From: Bog-756 sp050014755
GTDB lineage: Bacteria; Actinomycetota; Acidimicrobiia; Acidimicrobiales; RAAP-2
Length of the DNA: 64,000 nucleotides
Assembly (NCBI GenBank): GCA_050014755.1
Contig: JBEKCS010000004.1
Location: 22,994-86,993 of the forward strand
Direction of reading: 5' to 3'
Positions 9,117 through 17,841 of the stretch are shown here, one piece after another. Both the position numbers and the translations under genes were made by a program. The notes beneath the pieces were generated by a model. It ran no database searches and was not told where the DNA came from. It was given only the letters and a program-made list of their open reading frames with translations. Each line of letters begins with the position of its first letter. Positions within the stretch are counted from its first letter, which is position 1.

Positions 9117-10070
9117 TCAGGGGTCGGCCCCCTGTGCCCACATCGCCCGCAGCGGCGGCAGGACGGCACCGGCCAGAGCGGTGATCTGTGCACGGGCCTC
9201 GGCGGGGGTGACACCGGGCAGGTGCACCCGGAGGTCGACGGCATCGGCACCGGACCCGCACCACGCGTCATGGATCCGGCCGGCCAGCCGAACCGGATCG
9301 GCATCGGCGATCGTCTGGTCGGCGGGGAACCCGCCATCCCTCGTCGCATAGCTGTCGTAGACGTCGCGTTGGCGTTCGATCAGCTCGCCCCGGGGCTCGC
9401 CGAGCCACACCCTGCGGATGATCACCTTGGCGTGGCCACCACCGGCGGCGTCGTACGCGTCGCAGATCCGACGGAGACGGCCGATATCGGACATGCCCTC
9501 GCACAGGATCCCGGCTCCGCAGGCCGCGGCCCGCCGCGCCGCGCCGGCGGAGGCCGCGGCGCTCAGCACGGGGATGGGCTGTACGGCACAGGCCTGGAGG
9601 GCCCGATCACCCTCGAGTCCGCCCAGGTCCCGGCCTTCCAGCATGGCCACGATCCTCGGAAGCCCGGCCACGAAGCGAGGCACGGCATCGGTGGGTGCAA
9701 TTCCCATCACCGTGAAGTCGAGGGGGAGCGCTCCGGCCGCGACCCCCAGTCCGACCCGACCGGGGTGGCGGGCCGCCAGCCAGGCGACCTCCTCGGCCAG
9801 TTGGGCCACCGGGCGCAGCGGCAACAGGAGCGGACCGGCCGCGGCCCATCCGGTCGGGTGCTCCTCGAGGACGAACGAGGCCATCTGCAGCGGATTGGGC
9901 ACGTAGCCGGCGAAGCCGCCGTGATGCTCACTGGCCATGACGCCGTCGAAACCGCCGGCGAGCCCGAGTGTCGCCTGCTCGCACAGCTCGCGCACGATGC
10001 CCGGCGCGTCCAGTTCGTTGTGTGGGTAGAGCCGGAGGGAGATCGAACCCCGGGCGAACGGCCGGCTCAT
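9117..10070 (-). CDS. LLM-class flavin-dependent oxidoreductase
   Basis: About 317 residues with the luciferase-like TIM-barrel pattern: GFDGVMASEHHGGFAGYVPN near the start, then LAEEVAWLAARHPGRVGLGVAAG, as in FMN- or F420-dependent monooxygenases and reductases. The ATG at 10070 overlaps the stop of the upstream SDR gene (ATGA), which fixes the start over a longer frame from 10142. It is the last gene of the catabolic operon. The pairing with two SDRs and an alcohol dehydrogenase suggests oxidation of a hydrophobic alcohol or ketone, but the substrate is not determined. Confidence 0.82.
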   Translation of the reverse strand: MSRPFARGSISLRLYPHNELDAPGIVRELCEQATLGLAGGFDGVMASEHHGGFAGYVPNPLQMASFVLEEHPTGWAAAGPLLLPLRPVAQLAEEVAWLAARHPGRVGLGVAAGALPLDFTVMGIAPTDAVPRFVAGLPRIVAMLEGRDLGGLEGDRALQACAVQPIPVLSAAASAGAARRAAACGAGILCEGMSDIGRLRRICDAYDAAGGGHAKVIIRRVWLGEPRGELIERQRDVYDSYATRDGGFPADQTIADADPVRLAGRIHDAWCGSGADAVDLRVHLPGVTPAEARAQITALAGAVLPPLRAMWAQGADP

Positions 10071-10924
10071 GTGATCCGCGAACCCCCGGACACCGGCGCG
10101 CCACCGGGCCGGCCGACGGCATCGGGCCGGAACGGCGACCACGAGCCGGAGTCGACGTGGTTCCCGGCGTCCACGTCCAGGAGGACACCGGTGATCGACC
10201 CGGCCTCGTCGGACAGCAGGAAGGCGACCGCGGCGGCAACGTCCTCCGCCTCGGTGAGGCGCCCGAGGAGCAGGTTGCGGCCGGCGGCCTCACCGTCGTC
10301 TCCTTCCCAGATGTCCCGGGTAGCCTCCGTCCGGGTGAGGCCGGGGCACACTGCGTTGACCCGGACGCCACGGCGGCCCAGGTCGTTGGCCAGTGTCCGG
10401 GTGAGCGCGTTGAGGGCGGACTTGGCCGCGGCGTAGGCGGCCATCGACGGCGTGGTCTTCTTCGGTGACCCGCTGGAGATGTTCACCACCGCTCCCCCGC
10501 CGTCGGCCAGGCCCCGGGCCATGGCCGCCTGGACCAGCGCCAGTGCCGGCCAGGTGTTGAGCCCGACGGTGGCCAACAGGTTCTCCTCGGTCAGGTCGAG
10601 CGCCGAGCCCACGAACGGCACTCCTCCGACCGCGTTGACCAGGAGGTCGATCCGCCCGAATGCCCCGATGGCCGTCTCGACCAAGAGGGCGGGAACATCC
10701 GGCGCCGCAGCCGATCCGGGACAGGCGACGACGTCCAGGCCCTGGCCGCGGAGCTCGCGCTCGGTCGCCCGCAGCCGCTCCTCGGAGCGGGCGTTGATCA
10801 CCACCGACGCACCCTCGAGGGCGAGGCGGCGCGCACAGGCCGTACCGATCCCGGGGTCTGTCGACGCTCCGGTGACGATGGCCACCCTGCCCTCGAACCG
10901 CCTGGCCACTGTCTGCTCGTCCAC
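10067..10924 (-). CDS. SDR family oxidoreductase
   Basis: A 285-residue NAD(P)-dependent short-chain dehydrogenase. The cofactor loop TGASTDPGIG (residues 18-27) is slightly expanded against the usual TGxxxGIG. NAVG, ISSGS and YAAAKSALNAL supply the structural Asn, catalytic Ser, Tyr and Lys. NAVCPGLTRTE follows, as in classical SDRs. The GTG start has GGAGG 6 bases upstream. It overlaps the LLM gene by four bases and lies 105 bases downstream of the alcohol dehydrogenase gene, so it belongs to the same transcription block. Confidence 0.9.
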   Translation of the reverse strand: MDEQTVARRFEGRVAIVTGASTDPGIGTACARRLALEGASVVINARSEERLRATERELRGQGLDVVACPGSAAAPDVPALLVETAIGAFGRIDLLVNAVGGVPFVGSALDLTEENLLATVGLNTWPALALVQAAMARGLADGGGAVVNISSGSPKKTTPSMAAYAAAKSALNALTRTLANDLGRRGVRVNAVCPGLTRTEATRDIWEGDDGEAAGRNLLLGRLTEAEDVAAAVAFLLSDEAGSITGVLLDVDAGNHVDSGSWSPFRPDAVGRPGGAPVSGGSRIT

Positions 10925-11029
10925 CGTCCACCTCCGTGGTGGGCCCCATGGCCCCTCTCCGGTGAACTTACGCGTTTGCCGCGGGCACCGCTGTCGGACC
11001 GGCGACCGCGCCCCGCGGAACGGAGCGGT

Positions 11030-12043
11030 TCACGATCCGGGTTCGACGGTGATCATCACCTTGCCGCACGCCATCGGGCCGTCCAACGTGGCGAGCGCCT
11101 CCTCGAAGCGCTCGAGGGGGAAGCGGTGGGTGATGACCGCCGACAGGTCGCGGCGACCGAGCAGGGCGATGGCGTCCTCGAACCGGGCCGGGTACTCCAT
11201 CGACCCCCGGATGGTGAACTGCTTCATGAGGAGCATCAGGTAGCTGGTCGGGATGGCGTCGTAGTGGAGGGCCACGACGGAGAGACGCCCGCCGACGGGT
11301 CCGTGCTCGAGGACCTCGGTGATCACCCGATCCGATCCGGACGCCTCGATGAACGCGGCAGTGGCCGGGGTCGGACCGAACATGAAGGGCGCGGTGCCGT
11401 GCAGGCGGGCCAGCTCGTCCCACACGTCGGTGGCGGCCGGGTCCAGCGCCGCCTGGGCGCCGAGCCCACGGGCGAGCTCCAGCCGGGTGGGACTGACGTC
11501 GACGGCGACGACCCGGTGGTGGCCCCTGTCGACCAGGTTGGCGATGGCTGCGAGCCCGATGGGCCCGCAGCCGAAGACGGCGACCCCGTCACCCGGACAC
11601 ACGTCTGCCTGGTCGACGGCGTGCATGCCCACGGCCAGCGGCTCGGCGAAGGCGGCGACGTCGAGCGGGAGATCGTCGGGCACCCGGTAGAGCCGGCCCT
11701 CCGCCGCCTCCCGCACCAGCAGGAGGGGGGTGAGGCCACCATGGTCGGCCCCGTTGCCGATACGGCCCAGCTCGTCGTTGCCCGGATGCACCACGACCCG
11801 GTCGCCCACCGTGACGGTCGTCACATCGGCGCCGACCCAGTCGACGGTGCCGGCCATCTCGTGGCCCAGGCACATCGGCGTTCCGGTGGGTCCGGCGACG
11901 CCACCCATGGCGATGTAGGAGCGGTCGCTCCCGCAGATGCCGCAGGCCGCCACCCGCACCACCGCGTCGCGTGGCCCTGGATCCGGTGGATCGACGTCGT
12001 CGAGCCGGACGTCGCCGGGCCCGTGCACCCGCACCTGGAGCAC
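11030..12043 (-). CDS. Zinc-binding alcohol dehydrogenase (MDR superfamily)
   Basis: Medium-chain dehydrogenase with catalytic zinc motif GICGSD (Cys37) and a GHE site about 25 residues later. The Rossmann motif is GCGPIGLAAI. The four-cysteine structural zinc lobe is absent: the matching stretch (HPGNDELGRIGNG) has no Cys, as in several polyol-dehydrogenase-like members. GTG at 12043 gives 337 residues, the family length. CTG at 12061, overlapping the upstream stop, is an alternative start. It probably acts on an alcohol handled by the neighbouring SDRs. Confidence 0.85.
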   Translation of the reverse strand: MLQVRVHGPGDVRLDDVDPPDPGPRDAVVRVAACGICGSDRSYIAMGGVAGPTGTPMCLGHEMAGTVDWVGADVTTVTVGDRVVVHPGNDELGRIGNGADHGGLTPLLLVREAAEGRLYRVPDDLPLDVAAFAEPLAVGMHAVDQADVCPGDGVAVFGCGPIGLAAIANLVDRGHHRVVAVDVSPTRLELARGLGAQAALDPAATDVWDELARLHGTAPFMFGPTPATAAFIEASGSDRVITEVLEHGPVGGRLSVVALHYDAIPTSYLMLLMKQFTIRGSMEYPARFEDAIALLGRRDLSAVITHRFPLERFEEALATLDGPMACGKVMITVEPGS

Positions 12044-12057
12044 CGACGCGACCCCGT

Positions 12058-12537
12058 TCAGTCCGCCGCCGGACGGAACAGCCACGACTCCATGGTGGGA
12101 CGCATCGCCGCGTCGACTATCTCGATGCGGACGCCCAGGTCGTTGCGGTGATAGGCGAACGACACCGGCACGTCTCCCCCCGACCGGCCGCACAGCTGCA
12201 ACGGGCACCCCGAGCCGGCGAGCCGTGAGCTGTCGGCCGCCAGGTCGTCACTCCAGAACCCGATGTGGTGGAGGTTGGAGTGGTCGTTGCACACCCACAC
12301 CGACCCGGGAACCTCCTCGATGAGCTCGAGCAGCGGGCCGTCGGTCGAGTAGCAGAGCCTGGTGGGCAGCACGAGATCCCGTCCCTCGCCGTCGCGGAGG
12401 TCCTGCGAGGCCAGATCGAGCACCGGGCCCCAGACGGCGCCGAGCTGCTCGCTCAGCTGGTCCTGGGCGGCCGCGAGGTCGGGGACGACCATGCCGACGT
12501 GGTAGTGGGGGGACAGCGCCGATGGCGGAGTGGTCAT
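12058..12537 (-). CDS. VOC family (glyoxalase/dioxygenase-like) protein
   Basis: A 159-residue protein with the vicinal-oxygen-chelate pattern: HYHVGMVVPDLAAAQ at the start with the first metal His, NLHHIGFWSDDLAADSSRL in the middle with the second, and VRIEIVD near the end with a Glu ligand. The ATG overlaps the stop of the upstream SDR (ATGA). Relatives in similar clusters are annotated as glyoxalase-like or as isomerases; the reaction here is unknown. It is coupled to the flanking dehydrogenases. Confidence 0.82.
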   Translation of the reverse strand: MTTPPSALSPHYHVGMVVPDLAAAQDQLSEQLGAVWGPVLDLASQDLRDGEGRDLVLPTRLCYSTDGPLLELIEEVPGSVWVCNDHSNLHHIGFWSDDLAADSSRLAGSGCPLQLCGRSGGDVPVSFAYHRNDLGVRIEIVDAAMRPTMESWLFRPAAD

Positions 12538-13280
12538 GTCAGAAGGTATCCGCCGTCGACGACGAGGGTGTGGCCGGTGATGAAGCCGGCGGCCGAGCTG
12601 GACAGGAACTGCACCGCTCCGACGATCTCCGCGGTGGTCCCGAGCCGGCCCATCGGGGTGTGGGCGAGCTCGACCCCGAGCAGCTCCGGAAAGGCCGCCA
12701 TCGGCGCGGTCATCGGGGTGTCGATCACCCCGGGAGCCACGGCGTTGACCCGGATGCCGTCGGCGACCCACTGCCGGGCGAGATTGCCGGTGAGGGCCAC
12801 CAGGCCGGCCTTTGCGGAGCCGTAGCCGGGCACGATGGGGATCGACCGGAACGCGCTCAGCGACGCCATGTTGACCACGCTCCCCCCGCCGTCGAGGGCA
12901 CTGGCGGCGAGCAGGGCCCGACAGCCCGTGGTCAGTCGCATCGGGCCCACGAGGTTGAGCGTGAGCGCCGCCGCGAAGGTGTCGGGCTCCCATTCGTCAC
13001 GCCCGCCCGGAAAGTTGGCACCGGCGTTGTTCACCAGGACGTCCAGCGAGTCGAGGGAGGCGGCGAGCGCGTCCACCGACTCCGGGTCGGTCATCTGCAA
13101 CTGTCGGAACGCGAACCGGCTCAGACCGGTGTCGTAGTCGTCCGGCGAGGGTCGGGTCCCGGTGACGGTGACCGCGGCTCCGGCATCGGCGAAGGCGGTC
13201 GCCACCGCGTGGCCGATACCGCTCGTCCCCCCGGTGACCAGCACCTCGGCACCGGTGAAGTCGAAGGTGACGTCGTTCAT
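12534..13280 (-). CDS. SDR family oxidoreductase
   Basis: A 248-residue classical short-chain dehydrogenase. TGGTSGIG (residues 16-23) binds the cofactor. NNAGAN, NMASLS and PGYGSAKAGLVAL carry the Asn, Ser, Tyr and Lys of the active site, and VNAVAPGVIDTPM is the usual following strand. The ATG overlaps the stop of the hydrolase gene (ATGA) and its stop overlaps the VOC gene start, so four genes here are translationally chained. Two SDRs in one operon suggest sequential oxidation steps. Confidence 0.92.
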   Translation of the reverse strand: MNDVTFDFTGAEVLVTGGTSGIGHAVATAFADAGAAVTVTGTRPSPDDYDTGLSRFAFRQLQMTDPESVDALAASLDSLDVLVNNAGANFPGGRDEWEPDTFAAALTLNLVGPMRLTTGCRALLAASALDGGGSVVNMASLSAFRSIPIVPGYGSAKAGLVALTGNLARQWVADGIRVNAVAPGVIDTPMTAPMAAFPELLGVELAHTPMGRLGTTAEIVGAVQFLSSSAAGFITGHTLVVDGGYLLT

Positions 13281-14530
13281 CGCCCACTCTCCAATCGTGC
13301 GGCCGACCGGTCGAGCCACGCCCGCTCCCAGAAGTTGGACGAGGCGTCGAAGAGGGCCCGGGTGGCGGCCAGGGCGACCGACCGGGCATCGTCGTCGGCC
13401 GGATCGGCGGCCAGGACGATATCGGTGAGGTGCAGGGCGGCCACCGGCTCGCCGGCGTCGAGCCGGACCCGGGCGGCCGCGGCCAGCGCATCGGCTCCGG
13501 CCGCTGCCACCAGGTCGGTCGCGACCGCCGATGCCGGGACCTCGTAGAGCTCGGTGGTGGAGCGGTGGTGGAACCAGCCCGCATAGGTCTCCCAGATGGC
13601 CCGGACGTTCCACGGGGTCTTCCCGTAACCCTCGCCGAGGTCGAATCCGTCGGGCAGGCGGATCCTTCCCATGAGGGTGTGCACATCGGTCCCGTCGTTC
13701 ATCCCGTCGACGGTCCGATCGTGGACCCACTGGGTGGCGTCCCGCATGGCGGCGATCTCGACGGCGATGCGGTCGGCACCTTCGACGGGGTCGAAGTGAC
13801 CGGTGATCAGCCGCTCGATGTCCAGGCCGAGCACACGGTCGAGCGACGCGACGTAGGCAAGGGCGTCGCGGTAGCGGTCCCCGCGCATGGTGACGAGGTT
13901 GGGTACGTGGCCGAACAGCGGGCCGAACACGTTTCCGGTGAGGGCGGTCCTCGAGTCCGGGAGCCAGATCACCATCGAGTCGGTGGTCTCGCCGCCCGGT
14001 ACCGACAACAGGACGAGGTCGCGCCCCCCGATGGTGAGTTCGAGCCGGTCCTCGAACGTGATGGTGGGCTCGGGCCGGGACTGGACGGTGCCCCGGATGC
14101 CGAGGGACTCCACGTGGGCCAACGCGGCCATGACCCTGTCCATCCATGCGAAAGCGGAATTGCGCACCCGGAACGATTCGAGGCGCTCGTTGTCGGCGCG
14201 CCACGTGGCGAAATCGGCCTGGGCCACCACGTCGGTGCCCTCGTCGCGGAGACAGTCGACCCCTCCGACGTGGTCGTAGTGGCCCTGGGTCAGGAGCAGG
14301 GCCCGACTGGGGCCCGGACGGACGGCATCGTACGCGAGCCGGTGCAACGGCCCTTCGAAGCCCATGCCGGCGTTGACGACCACTCTGCCGTCGTCGGTCT
14401 CGAGGAGGTAGGAGTTGGACAGTCCGGACGACATCCAGATGCCGTCGCCCAGGTCGACAGCGGGTTCGCCGGTCGCCGCCGAGATGGCGTCGGCGCCAGG
14501 TCGTTCACGGTGGATGCCGGACATCGTCAC
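13277..14530 (-). CDS. Metallo-beta-lactamase-fold hydrolase, alkyl-sulfatase-like
   Basis: A 417-residue protein: an MBL domain (about 20-280) followed by a helical region and a C-terminal part rich in ALAAAARVRLDAGEPVAALHL, resembling the alkyl sulfatase dimerisation and SCP2-like modules. The metal motif reads LLLTQGHYDHVGG, so the first His of HxHxDH is Gln82; His84, Asp86 and His87 remain. TGNVFGPLFGHVPN and ITGHFDP fit later parts of the fold. Start GTG overlaps the sulfotransferase stop (GTGA). A role in cleaving a sulfate or other ester is suggested by the sulfotransferase neighbour, but the changed ligand makes activity uncertain. Confidence 0.78.
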   Translation of the reverse strand: MTMSGIHRERPGADAISAATGEPAVDLGDGIWMSSGLSNSYLLETDDGRVVVNAGMGFEGPLHRLAYDAVRPGPSRALLLTQGHYDHVGGVDCLRDEGTDVVAQADFATWRADNERLESFRVRNSAFAWMDRVMAALAHVESLGIRGTVQSRPEPTITFEDRLELTIGGRDLVLLSVPGGETTDSMVIWLPDSRTALTGNVFGPLFGHVPNLVTMRGDRYRDALAYVASLDRVLGLDIERLITGHFDPVEGADRIAVEIAAMRDATQWVHDRTVDGMNDGTDVHTLMGRIRLPDGFDLGEGYGKTPWNVRAIWETYAGWFHHRSTTELYEVPASAVATDLVAAAGADALAAAARVRLDAGEPVAALHLTDIVLAADPADDDARSVALAATRALFDASSNFWERAWLDRSAARLESGR

Positions 14531-15780
14531 TCCACCTCCGTGCGGACCTGGGGGAAGGCGTCATAGTAGAACGCGAAGCGGTCGTGGAGCTCGGCCGGGT
14601 CGAGACCGAAGTCGCCACGCAGGTCGTAGACCACCCGGCCGTCCTTCCCTCTCGGGTTGCGCGAAAGGTAGGCGGACAGCTCGGAACGGGCCCGGTCGGT
14701 GACCCCGAGCCCGGCGACGTCGAGGATTGCGGTGGCCGTCGCCAGGTCGTCGGCCATGAACGCACCGAACTCGACGTCGACCCGTTGAGCGGCCGGGATC
14801 AAGGGGGCGTCGCGCACCGCCGCACGCAGCAGCCGCTCGATGCGGTCGACCCAGTACGACGCGAGACCGTCGGCTTCCACGTGCACCCGCCTCGAACGGT
14901 CACCGTAGGCGAGCATGGTGACGGCCGACTGGATCACCGCCACCGGGTCACGCAGGGTGAAGGCGATCGTCGCTTCGGGGAACGTGGCCAGCAACGGGCC
15001 GAGGTGCTCGAGGTGCTGCGGGGTCTTGAGGACCCAGCGGTTCGGACCGCGCAGGTAGCTGAGCACCTGGAGCTGCTTGCGGAGGAACGCGTAGTGGGCA
15101 TGGTGGTCCAGGCCGAAGTAGTAGTCGCGCCAGCTCGGGACCCGGGCGTGCCATTCGAGCGTGTAGGAGCACAGATCGAGGTCGATCAGCTCGCAGTCCT
15201 CCTCGATGGCCGAGGGCGGCCGGTCGTGCATGAGGGCCGTGAGCGGGGCCGCCCTCCGGGTCGCCTCATAGTTGGCGAGGCACCGGAGATAGCGAGGGTC
15301 GACGCCGTCGCGGCCGGGGCCGTCCCCGGTCACCGGGATCGGCTCGACGACCTCCCACCACGGCATGGAGCGGAATCGGCTGTCGGCGGCCAACAGGTTC
15401 ACCAGGTGGGTGGTCCCCGACCGTGGCAGCCCGACCACGATGACCGGGGGCTCGAGCACGACGTCCATGGCCTCCGGATGGCGGTCCACGTAGTCCTCGA
15501 AGCGCAGCCGGGCCTCGAGCAACCCGACAAGACGGTCGCGGATGATGTACCGGCCGAGCCCGGACAGCCCCACGTCGGCCTCGGTAGCGGCGACCTGCAC
15601 GGCGAGTCGCTCGATCAACGACGCATCGCCCAACTCGGACAATCCGGTGGCGGCGCGGGCTTCTGCGACCAGACCGTCGATGTCGAGATCGACCGACAGG
15701 GAGAGGGCGAAGTCGTAGACCGCCTGTTCGTCGGGGCTGCGCCTCGGATCCCTCAGATCCTCGATGCGCACCTCTCTCAT
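14527..15780 (-). CDS. PAPS-dependent sulfotransferase family protein
   Basis: About 417 residues. VVGLPRSGTTHLVNLLA (residues 115-131) is the 5'-phosphosulfate loop, and WVLKTPQHLEHL followed by TLRDPVAVIQSAVT is the 3'-phosphate binding part of bacterial Sulfotransfer_3-type enzymes. It would move sulfate from PAPS to a hydroxyl or amine acceptor. First gene of the minus-strand operon. ATG at 15780 is used here; GTG at 15795 is possible and neither has a good SD. Pairing with a sulfatase-like hydrolase suggests reversible sulfation of a lipid or sterol-like substrate (inference). Confidence 0.8.
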   Translation of the reverse strand: MREVRIEDLRDPRRSPDEQAVYDFALSLSVDLDIDGLVAEARAATGLSELGDASLIERLAVQVAATEADVGLSGLGRYIIRDRLVGLLEARLRFEDYVDRHPEAMDVVLEPPVIVVGLPRSGTTHLVNLLAADSRFRSMPWWEVVEPIPVTGDGPGRDGVDPRYLRCLANYEATRRAAPLTALMHDRPPSAIEEDCELIDLDLCSYTLEWHARVPSWRDYYFGLDHHAHYAFLRKQLQVLSYLRGPNRWVLKTPQHLEHLGPLLATFPEATIAFTLRDPVAVIQSAVTMLAYGDRSRRVHVEADGLASYWVDRIERLLRAAVRDAPLIPAAQRVDVEFGAFMADDLATATAILDVAGLGVTDRARSELSAYLSRNPRGKDGRVVYDLRGDFGLDPAELHDRFAFYYDAFPQVRTEVE

Positions 15781-15990
15781 GACGGCGCCGGGCACGACTC
15801 CGGACGCCGCCCGTCGACTGCCGGAGTGGACGTCATATGCGACACGGAACGTAGCACCGCCCGACGATCGCGCCCCGGTGTCGCGTCGACGTCACACGTC
15901 ACGGGTACGACCGCAGAATGGATACGATGTGCTCCACGGAGCGCCGGGAAGCCTGGTCGGCATCGATCAACAACAAGGTTTGGTACAGGG

Positions 15991-16167
15991 ATGCCGAGGG
16001 GTGTTGGTAGTGGTCGTCCGGACACGTCGAGGTCGCCCGCGATCTGGCGGTGCTCCGGTTGCGGCGCACTTGTCCATGTGTCGGATGTCGACAGTCCGCT
16101 GGCGTGGTGCCGGAGATGCTCGCGGATCGTCGTAGCACTGCGCGACGGCGGAGGCGACGAGGGCTGA
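15991..16167 (+). CDS. Zinc-ribbon microprotein (58 aa)
   Basis: A short frame encoding a 58-residue protein with CSGC (Cys21, Cys24) and CRRC (Cys40, Cys43), spaced as a classic zinc ribbon, with Trp before each pair. It lies alone on the plus strand between two minus-strand genes. Start uncertain: ATG at 15991 has a weak AAGG 12 bases upstream. The 195 bases before it show no gene, only TACGAT at 15923-15928 as a possible -10. Adaptor or nucleic-acid-binding roles are common for such ribbons; none is shown here. Confidence 0.6.
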   Translation: MPRGVGSGRPDTSRSPAIWRCSGCGALVHVSDVDSPLAWCRRCSRIVVALRDGGGDEG

Positions 16168-16182
16168 GCGGGTGGCCCCCGG

Positions 16183-17718
16183 CTACGACCCCGCCGCCTG
16201 GAGGTAGAGGAAGCCGTAGCCCTCGTCGCGCACCGCCACGCCCGCTTCGGCCAGGGCGACGTCCCAGTCTCCGGTGACCTCCGGATCGGCGAGCTGCATC
16301 CCGTGGTCGGCGACCAGCACGAATGCGGTCCGGTCGACGACCCCGGCGCGCTCGACCGCGTCGAGCACGCGGCCGATACGGGCGTCGGTGTCCCTGACCG
16401 AGGATGCGGCGATCTCCGAGTAGGGCCCCCCCTCGTGGAAGGCGGCATCGGTCAGGGTGAAGTTCACCCAGCTGAAGGCCGGTACGGACCAGTCCCGATC
16501 GCGGTAGCGACCGCTCCAGATCCCGCAGAACTGGTCGACGGCGGTGTGGTCGACGAGCGAGGACCACCGGTAGTCCTTGCTCGGCCGGACGAAGCGTTCG
16601 GTGGCGTCCGGAAGGTCCCCGGCCGGAGGCGGGCGGTCGATGGGCTCGCCCTTGCGCATGAGGTCGAACACCGAATAGTCGGCCCCGGCGTCACAGGGCT
16701 CGTTGATGGAGATGGTCGTCGATCCCGGGAGCCCCCGGTGGACCGCGTCATGGATCGTCTCGACGCCGCTGCTCAGCCACGTCATGGCCGTCGTCCACGT
16801 CGACGGCGAGTTGGTGACGACCTGCCCGGCGGTCGCCCGGTCGATCCACGCGTTGTGCAGTACCCCGTGGTGGCCCGGATGGCAGCCGGTCAGGATGGAG
16901 GTGTGATTGGCCAGGGTCACCGTCGGCAGCGAGGCGATGGCCCCGTGACGGTAGGTGGTGCCCCGATCCATCAGGCGGGCGACGTTGGGTGCGTCGCCCC
17001 GACCGGCCATGTCGTAGAGGACGTTCGGGTTGGTCCCGTCGAGCAGGAAGGCGACGACGTGTCGGGCGCCACCCGGCACGGCCACCACCTCCCCCACGAT
17101 CCCGCCGTCCTGGCGGACCAGCCGCGTGGTCGGCGGGGCACCGGGAGGAGCGGGACAGCCGAGGAGCTCGAGGATGGTGGGGGCGACGTCGACCAGACGG
17201 CAGGAGGCGTCGACCATCCCCCGGGCGTCCACACCGGCGCCGGACACGACGAAGGGGGCACGGGCCTGCAGGACGCCGAGGGAACCGTGCTCGCCGAGAT
17301 GCCCGCCCTGGTCGCCCCAGTAGTGCGCGCCGCTGTGCAGTACCACGAGGTCGGGGGCCGACGGGTGGTCGAAGAGCTGGGCGATGTGGTCGAAGGCGTG
17401 CGGGTACGAGTTCGACCGGCGGCCCGGGTGTGGCTCGGCCATCTCGGCCGCCAGGTTCCCCAGGTGTGCCGGGTCCTGCAGGGCGAGGGGGTTCTCCCCG
17501 GTCACACCGACGATCTCGTAGTGGGGGCCGGCCGGCCCGCCCCGGCCCGGGGCCTCCCGCCGGAACTGCAGGTGACCGTGGGCGCTCGCCACGTCGTAGA
17601 CGTCCGCTGCCTGCGACCAGGCGGCCAGGTCGACGATCGGCTCGAGAGCGGACGACAGGAGCACCTCGAGCGCCCGCTCCCGCTCGACGGGACCTGCCGG
17701 CGGGAGGGCCAATGTCAC
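16183..17718 (-). CDS. Alkaline-phosphatase-superfamily phosphodiesterase/sulfatase-like hydrolase
   Basis: A 511-residue enzyme of the type I phosphodiesterase/nucleotide pyrophosphatase group. VAFLLDGTNPNVLYD carries a metal-binding Asp, LPTVTLANHTSILTG the nucleophile Thr, NFTLTDAAFHEGGPYS an Asp/His metal pair, and LVADHGM the last Asp-His pair. The first 200 residues look like a second, degraded copy of the C-terminal part of the fold (VLHSGAHYWGDQGGHLGEHG, then DVAPTILELLG), which is unusual. No signal peptide, so probably cytoplasmic. It ends 15 bases after the zinc-ribbon gene on the other strand. The substrate is unknown. Confidence 0.85.
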   Translation of the reverse strand: MTLALPPAGPVERERALEVLLSSALEPIVDLAAWSQAADVYDVASAHGHLQFRREAPGRGGPAGPHYEIVGVTGENPLALQDPAHLGNLAAEMAEPHPGRRSNSYPHAFDHIAQLFDHPSAPDLVVLHSGAHYWGDQGGHLGEHGSLGVLQARAPFVVSGAGVDARGMVDASCRLVDVAPTILELLGCPAPPGAPPTTRLVRQDGGIVGEVVAVPGGARHVVAFLLDGTNPNVLYDMAGRGDAPNVARLMDRGTTYRHGAIASLPTVTLANHTSILTGCHPGHHGVLHNAWIDRATAGQVVTNSPSTWTTAMTWLSSGVETIHDAVHRGLPGSTTISINEPCDAGADYSVFDLMRKGEPIDRPPPAGDLPDATERFVRPSKDYRWSSLVDHTAVDQFCGIWSGRYRDRDWSVPAFSWVNFTLTDAAFHEGGPYSEIAASSVRDTDARIGRVLDAVERAGVVDRTAFVLVADHGMQLADPEVTGDWDVALAEAGVAVRDEGYGFLYLQAAGS

Positions 17719-17841
17719 GCCAGGAGTCTACGAGCGGCGGCACCCGGTGCGCCGGTGCGCCTCACACCACATGATCTGTCGATGTGATGGAATCACCGGG
17801 CACTCCGGTAGACGACCGGAGGGCGGATCGGAGGCGGAACC

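Noticed and set aside
12058..12993. A long minus-strand frame of 311 codons covering the VOC gene
   Set aside because: Only the part from 12537 is VOC; the upstream half is an out-of-frame reading of the SDR gene.
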